From NCBI GenBank assembly GCA_047833665.1, contig CP181261.1:1054001-1118000 (forward strand): DNA of 64,000 nucleotides, given 5' to 3'. Under the pieces are notes generated by a model. The model did not search any database, had not been told where the DNA came from, and saw only the letters and a program-made list of their open reading frames with translations. The stretch is from Caproicibacter sp047833665 (lineage in GTDB: Bacteria; Bacillota; Clostridia; Oscillospirales; Acutalibacteraceae). Made by a program: the position numbers and the translations under genes. Of the stretch, positions 35,900 to 44,118 are shown piece by piece (position 1 is the first letter of the stretch; every line of letters begins with the position of its first letter).

Positions 35900-36946
35900 T
35901 TGGTCAAAAAAGCTGTCTCACTTCTTCTTTTTTGTCTATTCGCAATATCGACCGCGGGTTGTACCCGCAGCACAAAAACTCGGTACACAGCCCAGTTTCT
36001 TCAACTTTTTGATACAAAGTCAGAATTGGTTGCTTATATGGACAGTAAAGAAGAATTCACAGATTTTTCCAACTTGATTTATAATAATCTAAAGGAATAT
36101 GATCATCTTTATGACATTTATAACGATTATCCCGGCCTCAATAACATTAAGACAATCAATGATAATGCGGGGAAAAGACCGGTTCAGGTGGATCGGAGGA
36201 TTATAGATCTTTTACTGCTTGCGAAAAAAGAAGATCAGGCGACAAACGGTGCGTGTAATATAGCCTTTGGGTCTGTGCTGCGCATCTGGCATCAATACCG
36301 CGAAGAAGGGATTAACGATCCGGAAAACGCACAGCTGCCGCCAATGGATGAACTGCGGGAAGCGGCAAAACACACCGATATCAATCAGGTCATTATTGAT
36401 GAAGAAGCATCCACGGTTTATTTGAAAGATCCCCAAATGAGCCTAGATGTCGGTGCAATCGCGAAAGGCTATGCGACAGAGCAGGTTGCCAAATTGGCAG
36501 AACAGGCCGGATATACCTCTGCATTGCTCAGTATCGGCGGAAATGTGCGGGCAATTGGCGACAAGGGGATTGATGATGAGCTGTGGAATGTTGGCATTCA
36601 GAATCCGGATTTAGATTCCGAAAAACAGTCCTTGACCACTGTTCAGCTGAAAGATCAGTCCCTTGTTACAAGCGGGATTTATGAACGGTATTATACGGTA
36701 AACGGGAAAAACTATCATCATATTATCAATCCGACAACACTGATGCCTTCTAACTATTATCAAGCTGTCTCCATTGTAACCAAGGATTCAGGCGTTGCGG
36801 ATGCGCTGTCTACTGCGCTGTTTAATATGCCGCTGGAACAGGGAATGGCGTATGTGGAAAGCCTGCCGGATACTGAAGCACTTTGGGTTATGCCGGATGG
36901 CGAAATCCGATTCAGCAGTCATTTTCACGACTTAGAGAAAAAATAG
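35900..36946 (+). CDS. fmnB: FAD:protein FMN transferase (ApbE / FmnB), lipoprotein
   Basis: 348 residues. Signal peptide with lipobox STAGC (Cys about 22), so it is anchored outside the membrane. ApbE motifs: GACNIAFGSVLRIW, SLDVGAIAKGYATEQV, LLSIGGNVRAIG, and DSGVADALSTALFNM with metal-binding residues. It attaches FMN from FAD to Ser/Thr of target proteins, here presumably the PplA-like lipoprotein. TTG start at 35900 follows GAGGTG. Last gene of the electron-export operon, ended by a terminator at 36961. Confidence 0.92.
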   Translation: MVKKAVSLLLFCLFAISTAGCTRSTKTRYTAQFLQLFDTKSELVAYMDSKEEFTDFSNLIYNNLKEYDHLYDIYNDYPGLNNIKTINDNAGKRPVQVDRRIIDLLLLAKKEDQATNGACNIAFGSVLRIWHQYREEGINDPENAQLPPMDELREAAKHTDINQVIIDEEASTVYLKDPQMSLDVGAIAKGYATEQVAKLAEQAGYTSALLSIGGNVRAIGDKGIDDELWNVGIQNPDLDSEKQSLTTVQLKDQSLVTSGIYERYYTVNGKNYHHIINPTTLMPSNYYQAVSIVTKDSGVADALSTALFNMPLEQGMAYVESLPDTEALWVMPDGEIRFSSHFHDLEKK

Positions 36947-36960
36947 GTGAAAAATAAAAA

Positions 36961-37006
36961 GGCCGGCACATGCATTTACTTAGATGCAGTGTCGGCTCTT
37001 TTATTT
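36961..37006 (+). terminator. Terminator of the electron-export operon
   Basis: GGCCGGCACATGCAT pairs with ATGCAGTGTCGGCTC (few mismatches), followed by TTTTATTT. Confidence 0.85.
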
Positions 37007-37100
37007 GCTCGATATTCAATATCAATCACAAATCAGTGGTATGTATCCCCGTTCACAGGTCTTGAAAAGGGGAATGCCGAAATGAATGGTTTTGGCTTTT

Positions 37101-37553
37101 TTATATCAGTCTTTCAAGCGATTCGTTAGGAATTTTATCGCAATTTTCTTCGCTGTAAACAGGAATCCCGGCCTGTATCAATTTTTCTGCAGTCATGCCA
37201 TTTCCGTCCGTTAAGATACCGGAAAAGCTACCATCGTAAATTTTTCCAATTCCACAGGAGGGACTGCGAGCTTTTAATACGGCACCGCCGCAGTGGAAAA
37301 GCCGCGCAAGGCGGAGTGCTTCCTCTGCACCGCGGGAAAACTGTGTGGTTCGGTCTGTGCCGCTGCGAGTGATTGCGCGGCCGCCTACTAACTCCACAGG
37401 TTCGCGTGGTGTGGGCAGGCCGCCGAGCTGCTCAGGGCAAACCGGAATCAGATTGTGCTGTTTTCGAAGGTTCAAAACTTTATCATTGGGGCAACCGGTG
37501 CCGCAGTACCGGCAATTTACTCCGAGGAGACAAGCGCTGACAAGCAGATTCAC
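37101..37553 (-). CDS. DUF523 family protein (YbbK-like)
   Basis: 150 residues of the DUF523 family, function not established. Conserved Cys-rich motifs: SACLLGVNCRYCG at the start and LKARSPSCG near residue 100, plus VCPEQLGGLPTPREP. The Cys set suggests metal or Fe-S binding. ATG at 37553 has the RBS GGAAGA. It is followed on the same strand direction by no close gene and lies 40 bases downstream of the C39 peptidase gene, so it may be co-transcribed with it. Confidence 0.85.
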   Translation of the reverse strand: MNLLVSACLLGVNCRYCGTGCPNDKVLNLRKQHNLIPVCPEQLGGLPTPREPVELVGGRAITRSGTDRTTQFSRGAEEALRLARLFHCGGAVLKARSPSCGIGKIYDGSFSGILTDGNGMTAEKLIQAGIPVYSEENCDKIPNESLERLI

Positions 37554-37590
37554 GGCTGAATCTTCCTTTCTGATTTAAAACTGCTGCGGT

Positions 37591-38421
37591 TTAAACCGAG
37601 CTGTCTTCGATATCACGGACAGCGATAGCCTGTTTGCCCATTTGATGGTATCTTTCTTCTACAACGGATTTTGGATAGCTTCTGATTCCTGTAGCATCAT
37701 AAGGATCGTTAAAATAGTAGTTTTCCTCGTCAAATCCCACCATCAAAAGACAATGTTCTTCAGAAATCCATTGAAATGTCTCATGTGTATCCGCGAGGAT
37801 CCAACTTGGGCCTAGGGTTGGATTTTCCATATCAACCGTTGCCCAGATAATGACGGGGGAATCTTTAGCAATATAATCTTGTGCCAACTGTTCGAGTTCC
37901 GTTCCGGAGAGGTTGAAAGCTTTTTTCTCTCCCTTATCCCAAAAATAGGAATCCACAACAGCGGTAAGAACCGTGGCATAGCATCCAAGTCCATCAGAAG
38001 AACGAGGATCTCCAATGAAAACCTGATTTGGACTCATGCCATAGACCTTGCCACCTTCGGAAAGCAGAGAAACTTTCGGCGTACGTTCGACAATCTCATC
38101 TGCGGTGGTGTGAATCCCATAATAGTCTAGCAGCATCATGCCGCTGACCAGCTCGCACCCGGTGGGTAAAAGATCTGTTTGGCTGATATGCGCCACCTGA
38201 ATGATATGGGATGATTCCTGCACAGTCTGCTGACTGCTTGTATCTTGTTTGGATTCAACCGCAGTTTCCTCCGATGAAACCTCCGATGAAGAAATGTCAG
38301 CGCTCGCCGTTTTATCGCCCCAAAAAGACAGCATAAAAGATACAGCTGCTGAAAATATAAAAAGTAAGGAGAAATAAAGTATTCGTTTTCCGATAACTCG
38401 TCGGTGCTGAGAATTTGCCAA
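37591..38421 (-). CDS. Membrane-anchored C39-type cysteine peptidase-like protein
   Basis: 276 residues. A basic N-terminus, one hydrophobic anchor (about 13-33) and a Ser/Glu-rich spacer (40-75) lead to a Peptidase_C39_2 domain. The catalytic Cys is in LPTGCELVSGMMLL near 95; the His is in ISEEHCLLMVGFDEENYYFNDPYD near 225. It would act outside the membrane. Its substrate is unknown; it is not fused to an ABC exporter, unlike bacteriocin-processing C39 enzymes. Confidence 0.85.
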   Translation of the reverse strand: MANSQHRRVIGKRILYFSLLFIFSAAVSFMLSFWGDKTASADISSSEVSSEETAVESKQDTSSQQTVQESSHIIQVAHISQTDLLPTGCELVSGMMLLDYYGIHTTADEIVERTPKVSLLSEGGKVYGMSPNQVFIGDPRSSDGLGCYATVLTAVVDSYFWDKGEKKAFNLSGTELEQLAQDYIAKDSPVIIWATVDMENPTLGPSWILADTHETFQWISEEHCLLMVGFDEENYYFNDPYDATGIRSYPKSVVEERYHQMGKQAIAVRDIEDSSV

Positions 38422-38545
38422 AGGACTCGCTCCGTTTCTGGTTTCTAATTCAAATCAAGTATAAAGCTAAAAACTATCACTGCAAATTGTGTAAAAACTT
38501 GACAAATTTATTTGTATTATAAATTCTACATTGAAAAAAGTCAAT

Positions 38546-38935
38546 TTATGCGATGCCATAAATCATCTGAGCGACTGATTTGCCGGCCCAGCAAGCCAAT
38601 AGGGCAAGGGATAGATTCAGGCCAACGTTGAGTCCGCCCAGCCAGTAATTTTCATTGGAAAACAGGGAAACGGTTTCATAACTAAACGTGGAGAATGTAG
38701 TCAGTCCGCCCATCATTCCGGTTGTTAAAAAGATTTTCATGCCGTCAGAGATAGCCCACGAACCGGAAGCTGCTTCCATGATAAATCCCATCACAAATCC
38801 GCCCGCTAGATTGACTACCAGTGTGCCCAGCGGAAAATCGCTCCACAGTTTAACAGCTATGCTGGAAATCAGATATCTTAAAGCTGCCCCAAAGAATCCG
38901 CCCATACCTACAATCAAAATCCGGCTTGCTTTCAT
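38546..38935 (-). CDS. crcB: Fluoride channel CrcB/Fluc
   Basis: 129-residue small membrane protein of four helices that exports fluoride as a dual-topology dimer. Signatures: GGFFGAALRYLIS, PLGTLVVNLAGGFVMGFI, GLTTFSTFSYET. ATG at 38935 is preceded by GAAAGGCGG. A fluoride riboswitch is directly upstream. Only one crcB is present here, consistent with a homodimer. Confidence 0.94.
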   Translation of the reverse strand: MKASRILIVGMGGFFGAALRYLISSIAVKLWSDFPLGTLVVNLAGGFVMGFIMEAASGSWAISDGMKIFLTTGMMGGLTTFSTFSYETVSLFSNENYWLGGLNVGLNLSLALLACWAGKSVAQMIYGIA

Positions 38936-38954
38936 AAAATACCGCCTTTCAAAA

Positions 38955-39035
38955 AATAAAAACGACTTTTGCTCTAACATCTAAAGCAGAAGCCGTCAGC
39001 CAAAACGCACTGCGGTGAGCCTTGTCACCGATATC
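38955..39035 (-). promoter_or_regulatory. Fluoride (crcB) riboswitch with terminator
   Basis: On the minus strand the aptamer shows GGTGA..TCACC (39028 to 39013), then GTGCG, then GGCTGACGGCTTCTGC at about 38984-38999, matching the conserved fluoride-riboswitch core (GGCGATGG..TCGCC and GCTGATGGCTCCTAC). The end of the aptamer overlaps a hairpin (CTTCTGCT with AGCAAAAG) followed by GTTTTTATTTTTT, which suggests transcriptional control. Confidence 0.85.
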
Positions 39036-39266
39036 TTTCACTTAATTAAGGATACAGAAATTTATGTAATTTGTAAATGTACAGAATTGAAAAAAGAATG
39101 ATAGATTTTGGGGTTTATTCGTATCAGATGACGAAAACGATTTGCTTGTATTGCGATATCTTTTTATCAGGCTCTCTTCATCTTTAAGTATAGAAGCGTA
39201 ATCAAGATGTCTGCCATAGTGACTTTGTGTCAATTCTCAGATACCAATTTGCGAATAGAAAAGAGA

Positions 39267-39292
39267 AAGGCCGCCGGCATGGGCGGCCTTCC
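39267..39292 (-). terminator. Terminator after the Cys/Trp/Arg-rich ORF
   Basis: AAGGCCGCC pairs with GGCGGCCTT around a short loop; the minus-strand reading continues TCTCTTTTC. Confidence 0.8.
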
Positions 39293-39301
39293 AACTATAT
39301 A

Positions 39302-39397
39302 TCATCTGCGGCAGCGTCTGCGACGACGGCGCCAACAACAGCACCGGCACCAGCAGCGCCAGCATGGTCCGAATCGATACCAATAATTCCAACACAT
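39302..39397 (-). CDS. 31-residue Cys/Trp/Arg-rich microprotein (candidate)
   Basis: A short ORF with an excellent ribosome binding site (AAAGGAGGG, 9 bases before ATG) and a terminator directly after it. The product has about 7 Cys, 7 Trp and many Arg: it starts MCWNYWYRFG, has WRCWCRCCCW in the middle and ends in an Arg-rich tail. The composition suggests metal, nucleic acid or membrane binding, but no family was recognised. The ribosome binding site lies partly in a hairpin (CCTTTGGAG / CTCCAAAGG, 39411-39446). Confidence 0.5.
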   Translation of the reverse strand: MCWNYWYRFGPCWRCWCRCCCWRRRRRRCRR

Positions 39398-39569
39398 CTT
39401 GTTTATCCCTCCTTTGGAGATGATGTTACATACTATGCTCCAAAGGCGATAAAGGTCAATTTCTGTAAAAAGAATACGAAAAAACAAAATTATCTGCCGC
39501 TCTGGTTATAAAACGCTCATGGGAATGCTTGATTCATATCGGGACATCGATATTGAAAGGAATTTTTGT

Positions 39570-39899
39570 TCAGAATCCTGTTCGGTAAAGGGGAATTACA
39601 TTGATGACAGGCACTTCATAGGGATGGGCTGCCTTCACAGCTTTTATCGTTTCATCAACCTTTTCTTTTCGGCACAGAACTTCTACCCGCAGTTCCGGAG
39701 CGCTGCATAGTTCGCCCTGTTTTCCCAGAAACGGCTGACTGCCTTTTAAAGGACGCCAACAGCCAACGGCTTCGCTGTATGACAGGCAACTGTCGTAATT
39801 CCCGATATGTCCGGCATCCACGCTCTGCAGTGCTTTTCGGATAGCTTCCAAATGCGTTTTGGGGACAAATATCTCCATCTTACAAAATTCGAAATCCAT
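39570..39899 (-). CDS. NIF3/CutA-like (PII-fold) domain protein
   Basis: 109 residues similar to the central insert domain of YqfO/NIF3 proteins, standing alone: KMEIFVPKTHLEAIRKALQSV, HIGNYDSCLSYSEAVGCWRP, and the final ayPYE-type motif AHPYEVPVINVIPL. The fold resembles PII/CutA and may bind metal or small ligands. ATG at 39899 follows GGAGG, and the frame extending to 39926 lacks a start signal. Function unknown. Confidence 0.75.
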   Translation of the reverse strand: MDFEFCKMEIFVPKTHLEAIRKALQSVDAGHIGNYDSCLSYSEAVGCWRPLKGSQPFLGKQGELCSAPELRVEVLCRKEKVDETIKAVKAAHPYEVPVINVIPLYRTGF

Positions 39900-40109
39900 A
39901 TGCGATACCTCCGTTTTCTTTCTCACTTTTATTATTTATTATAGGAACATTGTTGCGGACTGTAAACAGATTAAAATAGTAATTGTTATCATTATTATAT
40001 AAAAATTACCTTAATTTGCATTCGGAATTCTCTGTTTTAAGGGTGGATATTGCCAATAAAATCCGTTATGATAAGAATATAAAAGAATATATGAAATGAG
40101 GCATATCAA

Positions 40110-40715
40110 ATGAATATAAATCGCAATTTTTTGCAGGCACTGGAAAAACGTCGTTCTATTTACTCCATTGGCAATGAGCCGACTGTTTCTGAAGAAGAAA
40201 TTGTTTCCATCATCAGCAGTGCGGTGAAAAATTCACCAAGCGCATTTAATTCCCAAAGTTCTCGGGTTATTGTTCTGTTTGGCGAGCATCATAACAAATT
40301 ATGGGAAGAAACAAAAAACATATTGAGAAAAATGGTGCCAGAGGAAAATTTCCCGAAAACGGAAGAAAAAATCAATTCGTTTTCGCGTGGGTTTGGAACC
40401 GTGCTCTTTTTTGAGGATCAGGATGTTGTTGCAAAACTCCAAGAGCAATATCCGCTGTATCGGGAGAATTTCCCCGTTTGGTCGCTCCAGTCTTCCGGCA
40501 TGTTGCAGCTTGCCGTTTGGACTGCATTGGAAGAAGCCGGGCTGGGGGCGAGTCTTCAGCATTATAACCCACTGATTGACGAAAAAGTGCGTGAAAATTG
40601 GAATGCCCCGCAAAGCTGGAAATTACTGGGGCAAATGCCGTTTGGCAATGTAACGGGGAAACCAAAACCCAAAGATTTTCAGCCTATGGAAGAGCGCATG
40701 AAAGTATTCCGTTAA
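40110..40715 (+). CDS. Nitroreductase family oxidoreductase
   Basis: 201-residue FMN-dependent oxidoreductase of the nitroreductase-like family. FMN-binding Arg/Ser in EKRRSIYSIG, NSPSAFNSQSSRVIVLF for the flavin-pocket region, and GLGASLQHYNPLIDE in the C-terminal half. The physiological substrate is unknown; such proteins reduce quinones, nitro compounds or fatty-acid hydroperoxides. It precedes gpmA by only 11 bases, so both are probably on one transcript. Confidence 0.85.
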   Translation: MNINRNFLQALEKRRSIYSIGNEPTVSEEEIVSIISSAVKNSPSAFNSQSSRVIVLFGEHHNKLWEETKNILRKMVPEENFPKTEEKINSFSRGFGTVLFFEDQDVVAKLQEQYPLYRENFPVWSLQSSGMLQLAVWTALEEAGLGASLQHYNPLIDEKVRENWNAPQSWKLLGQMPFGNVTGKPKPKDFQPMEERMKVFR

Positions 40716-40726
40716 AAGGGGGAATT

Positions 40727-41473
40727 ATGATGAAATTGGTGCTGATTCGACACGGAGAAAGTGAATGGAACAGAAAAAATCTTTTTACCGGCTGGACGGA
40801 TGTGGATTTGTCAGAGGAGGGGAAAGCAGAAGCTGAAAATGCCGGACGTCTGTTAAAACAGGCAGGGTTTGACTTTGACATCTGCTATACTTCATATTTA
40901 AAGCGCGCTATTCATACGCTGAATCTTGTTCTGGGGCAAATGGACCGTGAATGGCTGCCGATTGTGAAAAGCTGGAAACTGAACGAGCGGCATTATGGCG
41001 CCCTTCAAGGACTAAACAAGGCTCAAACGGCACAGAAGTACGGAGAAGAGCAGGTGCATATCTGGCGGCGGTCATTTGATGTTCGTCCTCCGCTTCTTAC
41101 AGAGGATGATGAAAGAAGTCCGCTTCGTCAGGAACAGTACAGGAACGAATCCCCAAATGAATTGCCGCTTGGCGAAAGTCTGCAAGATACCATCGCTCGG
41201 GTTGTTCCATTCTTTGAGGAAAATATCCGCAAAGATATGGAGAAAGGCAAACGGGTTCTGATTGCCGCCCATGGCAATTCCATCCGCGCGCTGGTTTACT
41301 ATTTTGAAAAACTCTCAAAAGAAGACATTACCAAAGTAAATATCCCCACCGGGATTCCGCTCGTTTATACTTTTGACGAACATTGGAACGTAACGGATAA
41401 GAAATATCTTGGTGATCCGGCTTTTATTCAATCAAAAATTCAAAGTGTTGCCAATCAGGGGAAAGTAGGATAG
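40727..41473 (+). CDS. gpmA: 2,3-bisphosphoglycerate-dependent phosphoglycerate mutase
   Basis: 248-residue glycolytic mutase converting 3- to 2-phosphoglycerate. Phospho-His is H9 in LVLIRHGESEWN; second His in IAAHGNSIRAL near 185; RHYGALQGLNKAQTA and ESLQDTIARVVPF are typical. ATG 40727 (or 40730) follows AAAGGGGG. It follows the nitroreductase-like gene closely. Confidence 0.94.
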   Translation: MMKLVLIRHGESEWNRKNLFTGWTDVDLSEEGKAEAENAGRLLKQAGFDFDICYTSYLKRAIHTLNLVLGQMDREWLPIVKSWKLNERHYGALQGLNKAQTAQKYGEEQVHIWRRSFDVRPPLLTEDDERSPLRQEQYRNESPNELPLGESLQDTIARVVPFFEENIRKDMEKGKRVLIAAHGNSIRALVYYFEKLSKEDITKVNIPTGIPLVYTFDEHWNVTDKKYLGDPAFIQSKIQSVANQGKVG

Positions 41474-41531
41474 CAATGAATTTTTGATAGAAACACTCCT
41501 CCCCGTGCATACTAAGCGGGGAGGTGATTTC

Positions 41532-41771
41532 TTGTCTAAGGCAAGTATCTATTTTCAATTGGAACATCCTGAAGATAAACGAAACTGCAAAGAAATCAAG
41601 CGCCGTCTGGATTCCGTTCCGGGGGTTATTTCGGTGAGCGTCAGCCGCGGCCGTGAAACGGTGGCCGTTGACTATGACACCACGGGAACGAATCCCAATC
41701 AGCTCCGCAAAGAATTGGATGGCTGCGGATGTACAGTAGCAAACGAGCAAGTGCAGAATCACACCATGTGA
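41532..41771 (+). CDS. Heavy-metal-associated (HMA) fold-like small protein without the CxxC motif
   Basis: 79 residues with the beta-alpha-beta-beta-alpha-beta pattern of HMA domains: IYFQLEHPED, an amphipathic helix, VPGVISVSVSRGRETVAVDYD, then NQLRKELDGCGCTV. The usual metal-binding CxxC is replaced by HPEDKRNC near residues 11-18, so copper binding is doubtful. TTG start at 41532 is preceded by GGGGAGGTGA. It sits between gpmA and a bidirectional terminator. Confidence 0.65.
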   Translation: MSKASIYFQLEHPEDKRNCKEIKRRLDSVPGVISVSVSRGRETVAVDYDTTGTNPNQLRKELDGCGCTVANEQVQNHTM

Positions 41772-41775
41772 AAAG

Positions 41776-41814
41776 AGCCGTGCAGTGCGAATCAACTGCA
41801 CGGCTTTTATTTTA
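41776..41814 (+). terminator. Bidirectional terminator between the HMA-like gene and the helicase gene
   Basis: AGCCGTGCAGT pairs with ACTGCACGGCT, followed by TTTATTTT. On the other strand a shorter T run follows, so it may also end the convergent helicase transcript. Confidence 0.88.
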
Positions 41815-41829
41815 CTTTTTTGCAGCCCC

Positions 41830-43508
41830 TTATTTTTTGCTGCCGGCTCTGTGTCCATAGTGAGATGCTTTCCTATTACCGTGCGGGCGCCGCCCTTTTT
41901 TGGAGAAATTTTTGTGGTGCCCCTGCTGCCCTGTTTTTCCCGGCAGGGAGAAATGCACGGTGCGCTGCCTGATTTTCCAAGACGACATTTTGCGGGCGAC
42001 TAGGGCGGCATCCTGTGCGGAAAAATCTATGGTGGTATGATTTTGGCAGATGTTGATTTTTCCGATTGCGCCAATCGGAAGCCCTGTTGCGGATACAATT
42101 TCACCAATCAGAAATTCGGGACGAATTCTGTCCTTTGCACCAATGTCTGCACGCACCTGAACGGTGGTGTTTTCCTCCGGCTCCGGAGGCAGACGGCGGA
42201 TGTTCCGCACAGATTCTAGTCTGCGGTTTTTGCCTGCAGAAAGAGCACACAGTGCCGCAGCCACCTGCAGGGGAGAGTATCCATCCGCCTCTAAGTTCTC
42301 AAGATGCGGAATCCAGTTTTCTCCGCTTCCTTCATCCACACGCTCTTTTATGTGGTCAAGAAATTTTTTTACGTGCCGCTGATGGATATCCTCCAAGTTC
42401 GGTACTGTTGCCTCGCTGATTTTGACATTTAAAAATCGTTCGAGCGAACGCATCCGTTCCGTCTGGGAGCGGTTTGCCGCGAGCGTGTAAGATGAACCGG
42501 TCCGTCCTGCACGGCCCGTACGGCCAATTCTGTGGATGTAATATTCGTTTTCCTGCGGAATATCGAAATTAAAGACCGCATCCACATTTTCCACATCAAT
42601 ACCGCGCGCAGCCACATCGGTTGCAATCAGCAGGCTGCTGCGTCCGTTTTTAAAACTATTCATCACCTGCGTGCGCTGATTCTGTTTCATGTCGCCGTGC
42701 AGTGCGGCGGCCTGAAATCCGCAGTTGTTAAGTTCTGTACAGAGTTTCTCTACCATTTTTTTGTGTTGCAGAAAATGAGTGCGCGCTTTGGACGGTGATA
42801 TTCGAGCAATAGCTTGAGCGCGTCGATTTTATCTTTTTGCGGCACCCGGTAATAAAACTGGGAAATGCCGTCAACGGTTTTTTGCCCTTTGTCCACTGCA
42901 ACCATTGCCGGGTTGGTTTGAAAGTCTTTTGTGATGGCAAGGATGGAGGGAGGCATCGTTGCGCTGAAGAGCAGAGTTTGTCGCTGTTCGGGTGCTTGGC
43001 TTAAAATGGTTCGAATATCGTCTAAAAAACCCATATTCAGCATTTCATCCGCTTCGTCAAGGACCACTGTTCTTAAATTTTCGAGCGTCATCGTTTTGCG
43101 GCGCAGATGATCCATGACGCGCCCCGGCGTGCCGATGATAATTTTAGCGGTTTTCAGCTGGCGAATCTGTCCCTGCATTGGCTGGCCGCCATACACTGTA
43201 GCCATGCTGACTCCGCTGAGATATTTTGCATATTTGTGTAGTTCGTTGCTGATTTGCATCGCCAGCTCACGGGTCGGACTTAAAATCAATACCTGCCCTC
43301 TGGTACCGCTGCCGAGCGCCGTCATCTGAACAATCGGGATGCCGAATGCGGCGGTTTTTCCGGTGCCTGTGCTGGAACGGCCAATGAGGTCCTTGCCCTC
43401 GAGAATCAGAGGGATGGCTCCGGATTGGATATCGGTTGCTGTCCGATATCCCAGTTCCTCCACCGCGCGTATAATTTCGGGCATTAAATTCATTTCTTCA
43501 AACTGCAT
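41830..43508 (-). CDS. DEAD-box RNA helicase split by a frame change at an A7 tract
   Basis: Two frames together make one helicase. 43508-42750 encodes the first RecA domain: Q motif region, GRSSTGTGKTAA, PTRELA, VLDEADEMLNMG, LFSATM, up to IFCNTKK, then Trp-stop. 41830-42756 encodes the second domain (ATDVAARGID, YIHRIGRTGRAG) and a C-terminal DbpA-like RNA-binding domain with a basic tail. The join is A_AAA_AAA (42762-42756), where a -1 slip gives the expected KKMVEKL. It may be programmed slippage, a true one-base deletion or a sequencing error. A TATAAT -10 lies at 43552-43547. Confidence 0.85.
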
Positions 43509-43559
43509 ATTGCTTCCTTTATCTCTTTTATTTTTGATACTTGCCCATTATAGCATGAA

Positions 43560-44072
43560 ATCGCAGAGAATCCTAACTATGAGCAAATTTTTTTCTGCAT
43601 AGGGGTATTTTTTGTACCCCCCATACAGCGGTTTAATAGACCGACCGTAGGCTGCCTGTTTTTCTTTAACAGGCACAGTTGAAGATTCTGATAACCGGCG
43701 GTTTTTCCGATTTATTTACTCTTTTAGGATTTACCGCACATAAATGTTTTATTCGAACGCCAAAATCATATTACCGGAAATCCGATATTGGTGTTTTTCT
43801 CGATTCGACTGCAGAAAAAACGGCGGCATTGATCTTTTTTTTCAACGGGTGGGACAATTTCAATGATCCTACTGTGGCTGTTATTCACTTTCCTTGCTTT
43901 TTCAGCTTTGGTGGAGGTGACATTTGGAATGGTATCAGTCCGCAAAACTTAGTATGCAAATCAGTGAATTAACGGCTGTCGAGCAGGAATCATTGTAACT
44001 GAATTTCTATTTTGGGCAAGGATGATACATGTTTTTATATTTGTAAAGCAGTAGGGCAGGATAGAATAAAAG
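43560..44072. other. Long intergenic region between the helicase and ribH
   Basis: About 500 bases. It contains AGGGGTA/TACCCCC (about 43602-43622) and TGCCTGTT/AACAGGCA (about 43655-43674) hairpins. An unsupported 97-codon frame (43679-43972, TTG start) has no clear ribosome binding site or family match. Nothing else was recognised. Confidence 0.4.
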
Positions 44073-44100
44073 AACGCCTCTTTTGGGGTTCAATAGGATT
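44073..44100 (-). terminator. Probable terminator of the rib operon
   Basis: GAACCCC pairs with GGCGTTC (one mismatch) on the minus strand and is followed by TTTTATT. It is 20-odd bases past the ribH stop. The stem is modest. Confidence 0.5.
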
Positions 44101-44118
44101 TTTATTGATATACATCTG

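Noticed and set aside
36947..37129. 60-codon plus-strand frame after apbE
   Set aside because: It overlaps the operon terminator hairpin and has no start signal or family likeness.
39001..39040. Possible tRNA-like fold upstream of crcB
   Set aside because: The conserved bases match the fluoride aptamer and not a cloverleaf.
39227..39511. 94-codon plus-strand frame rich in Ala, Pro and Thr
   Set aside because: No ribosome binding site; it is the complement of the better supported Cys/Trp/Arg microprotein, and the composition is explained by that.
43679..43972. 97-codon frame between the helicase and ribH
   Set aside because: TTG start without a convincing Shine-Dalgarno sequence and no recognisable domain; kept only as part of an unexplained region.
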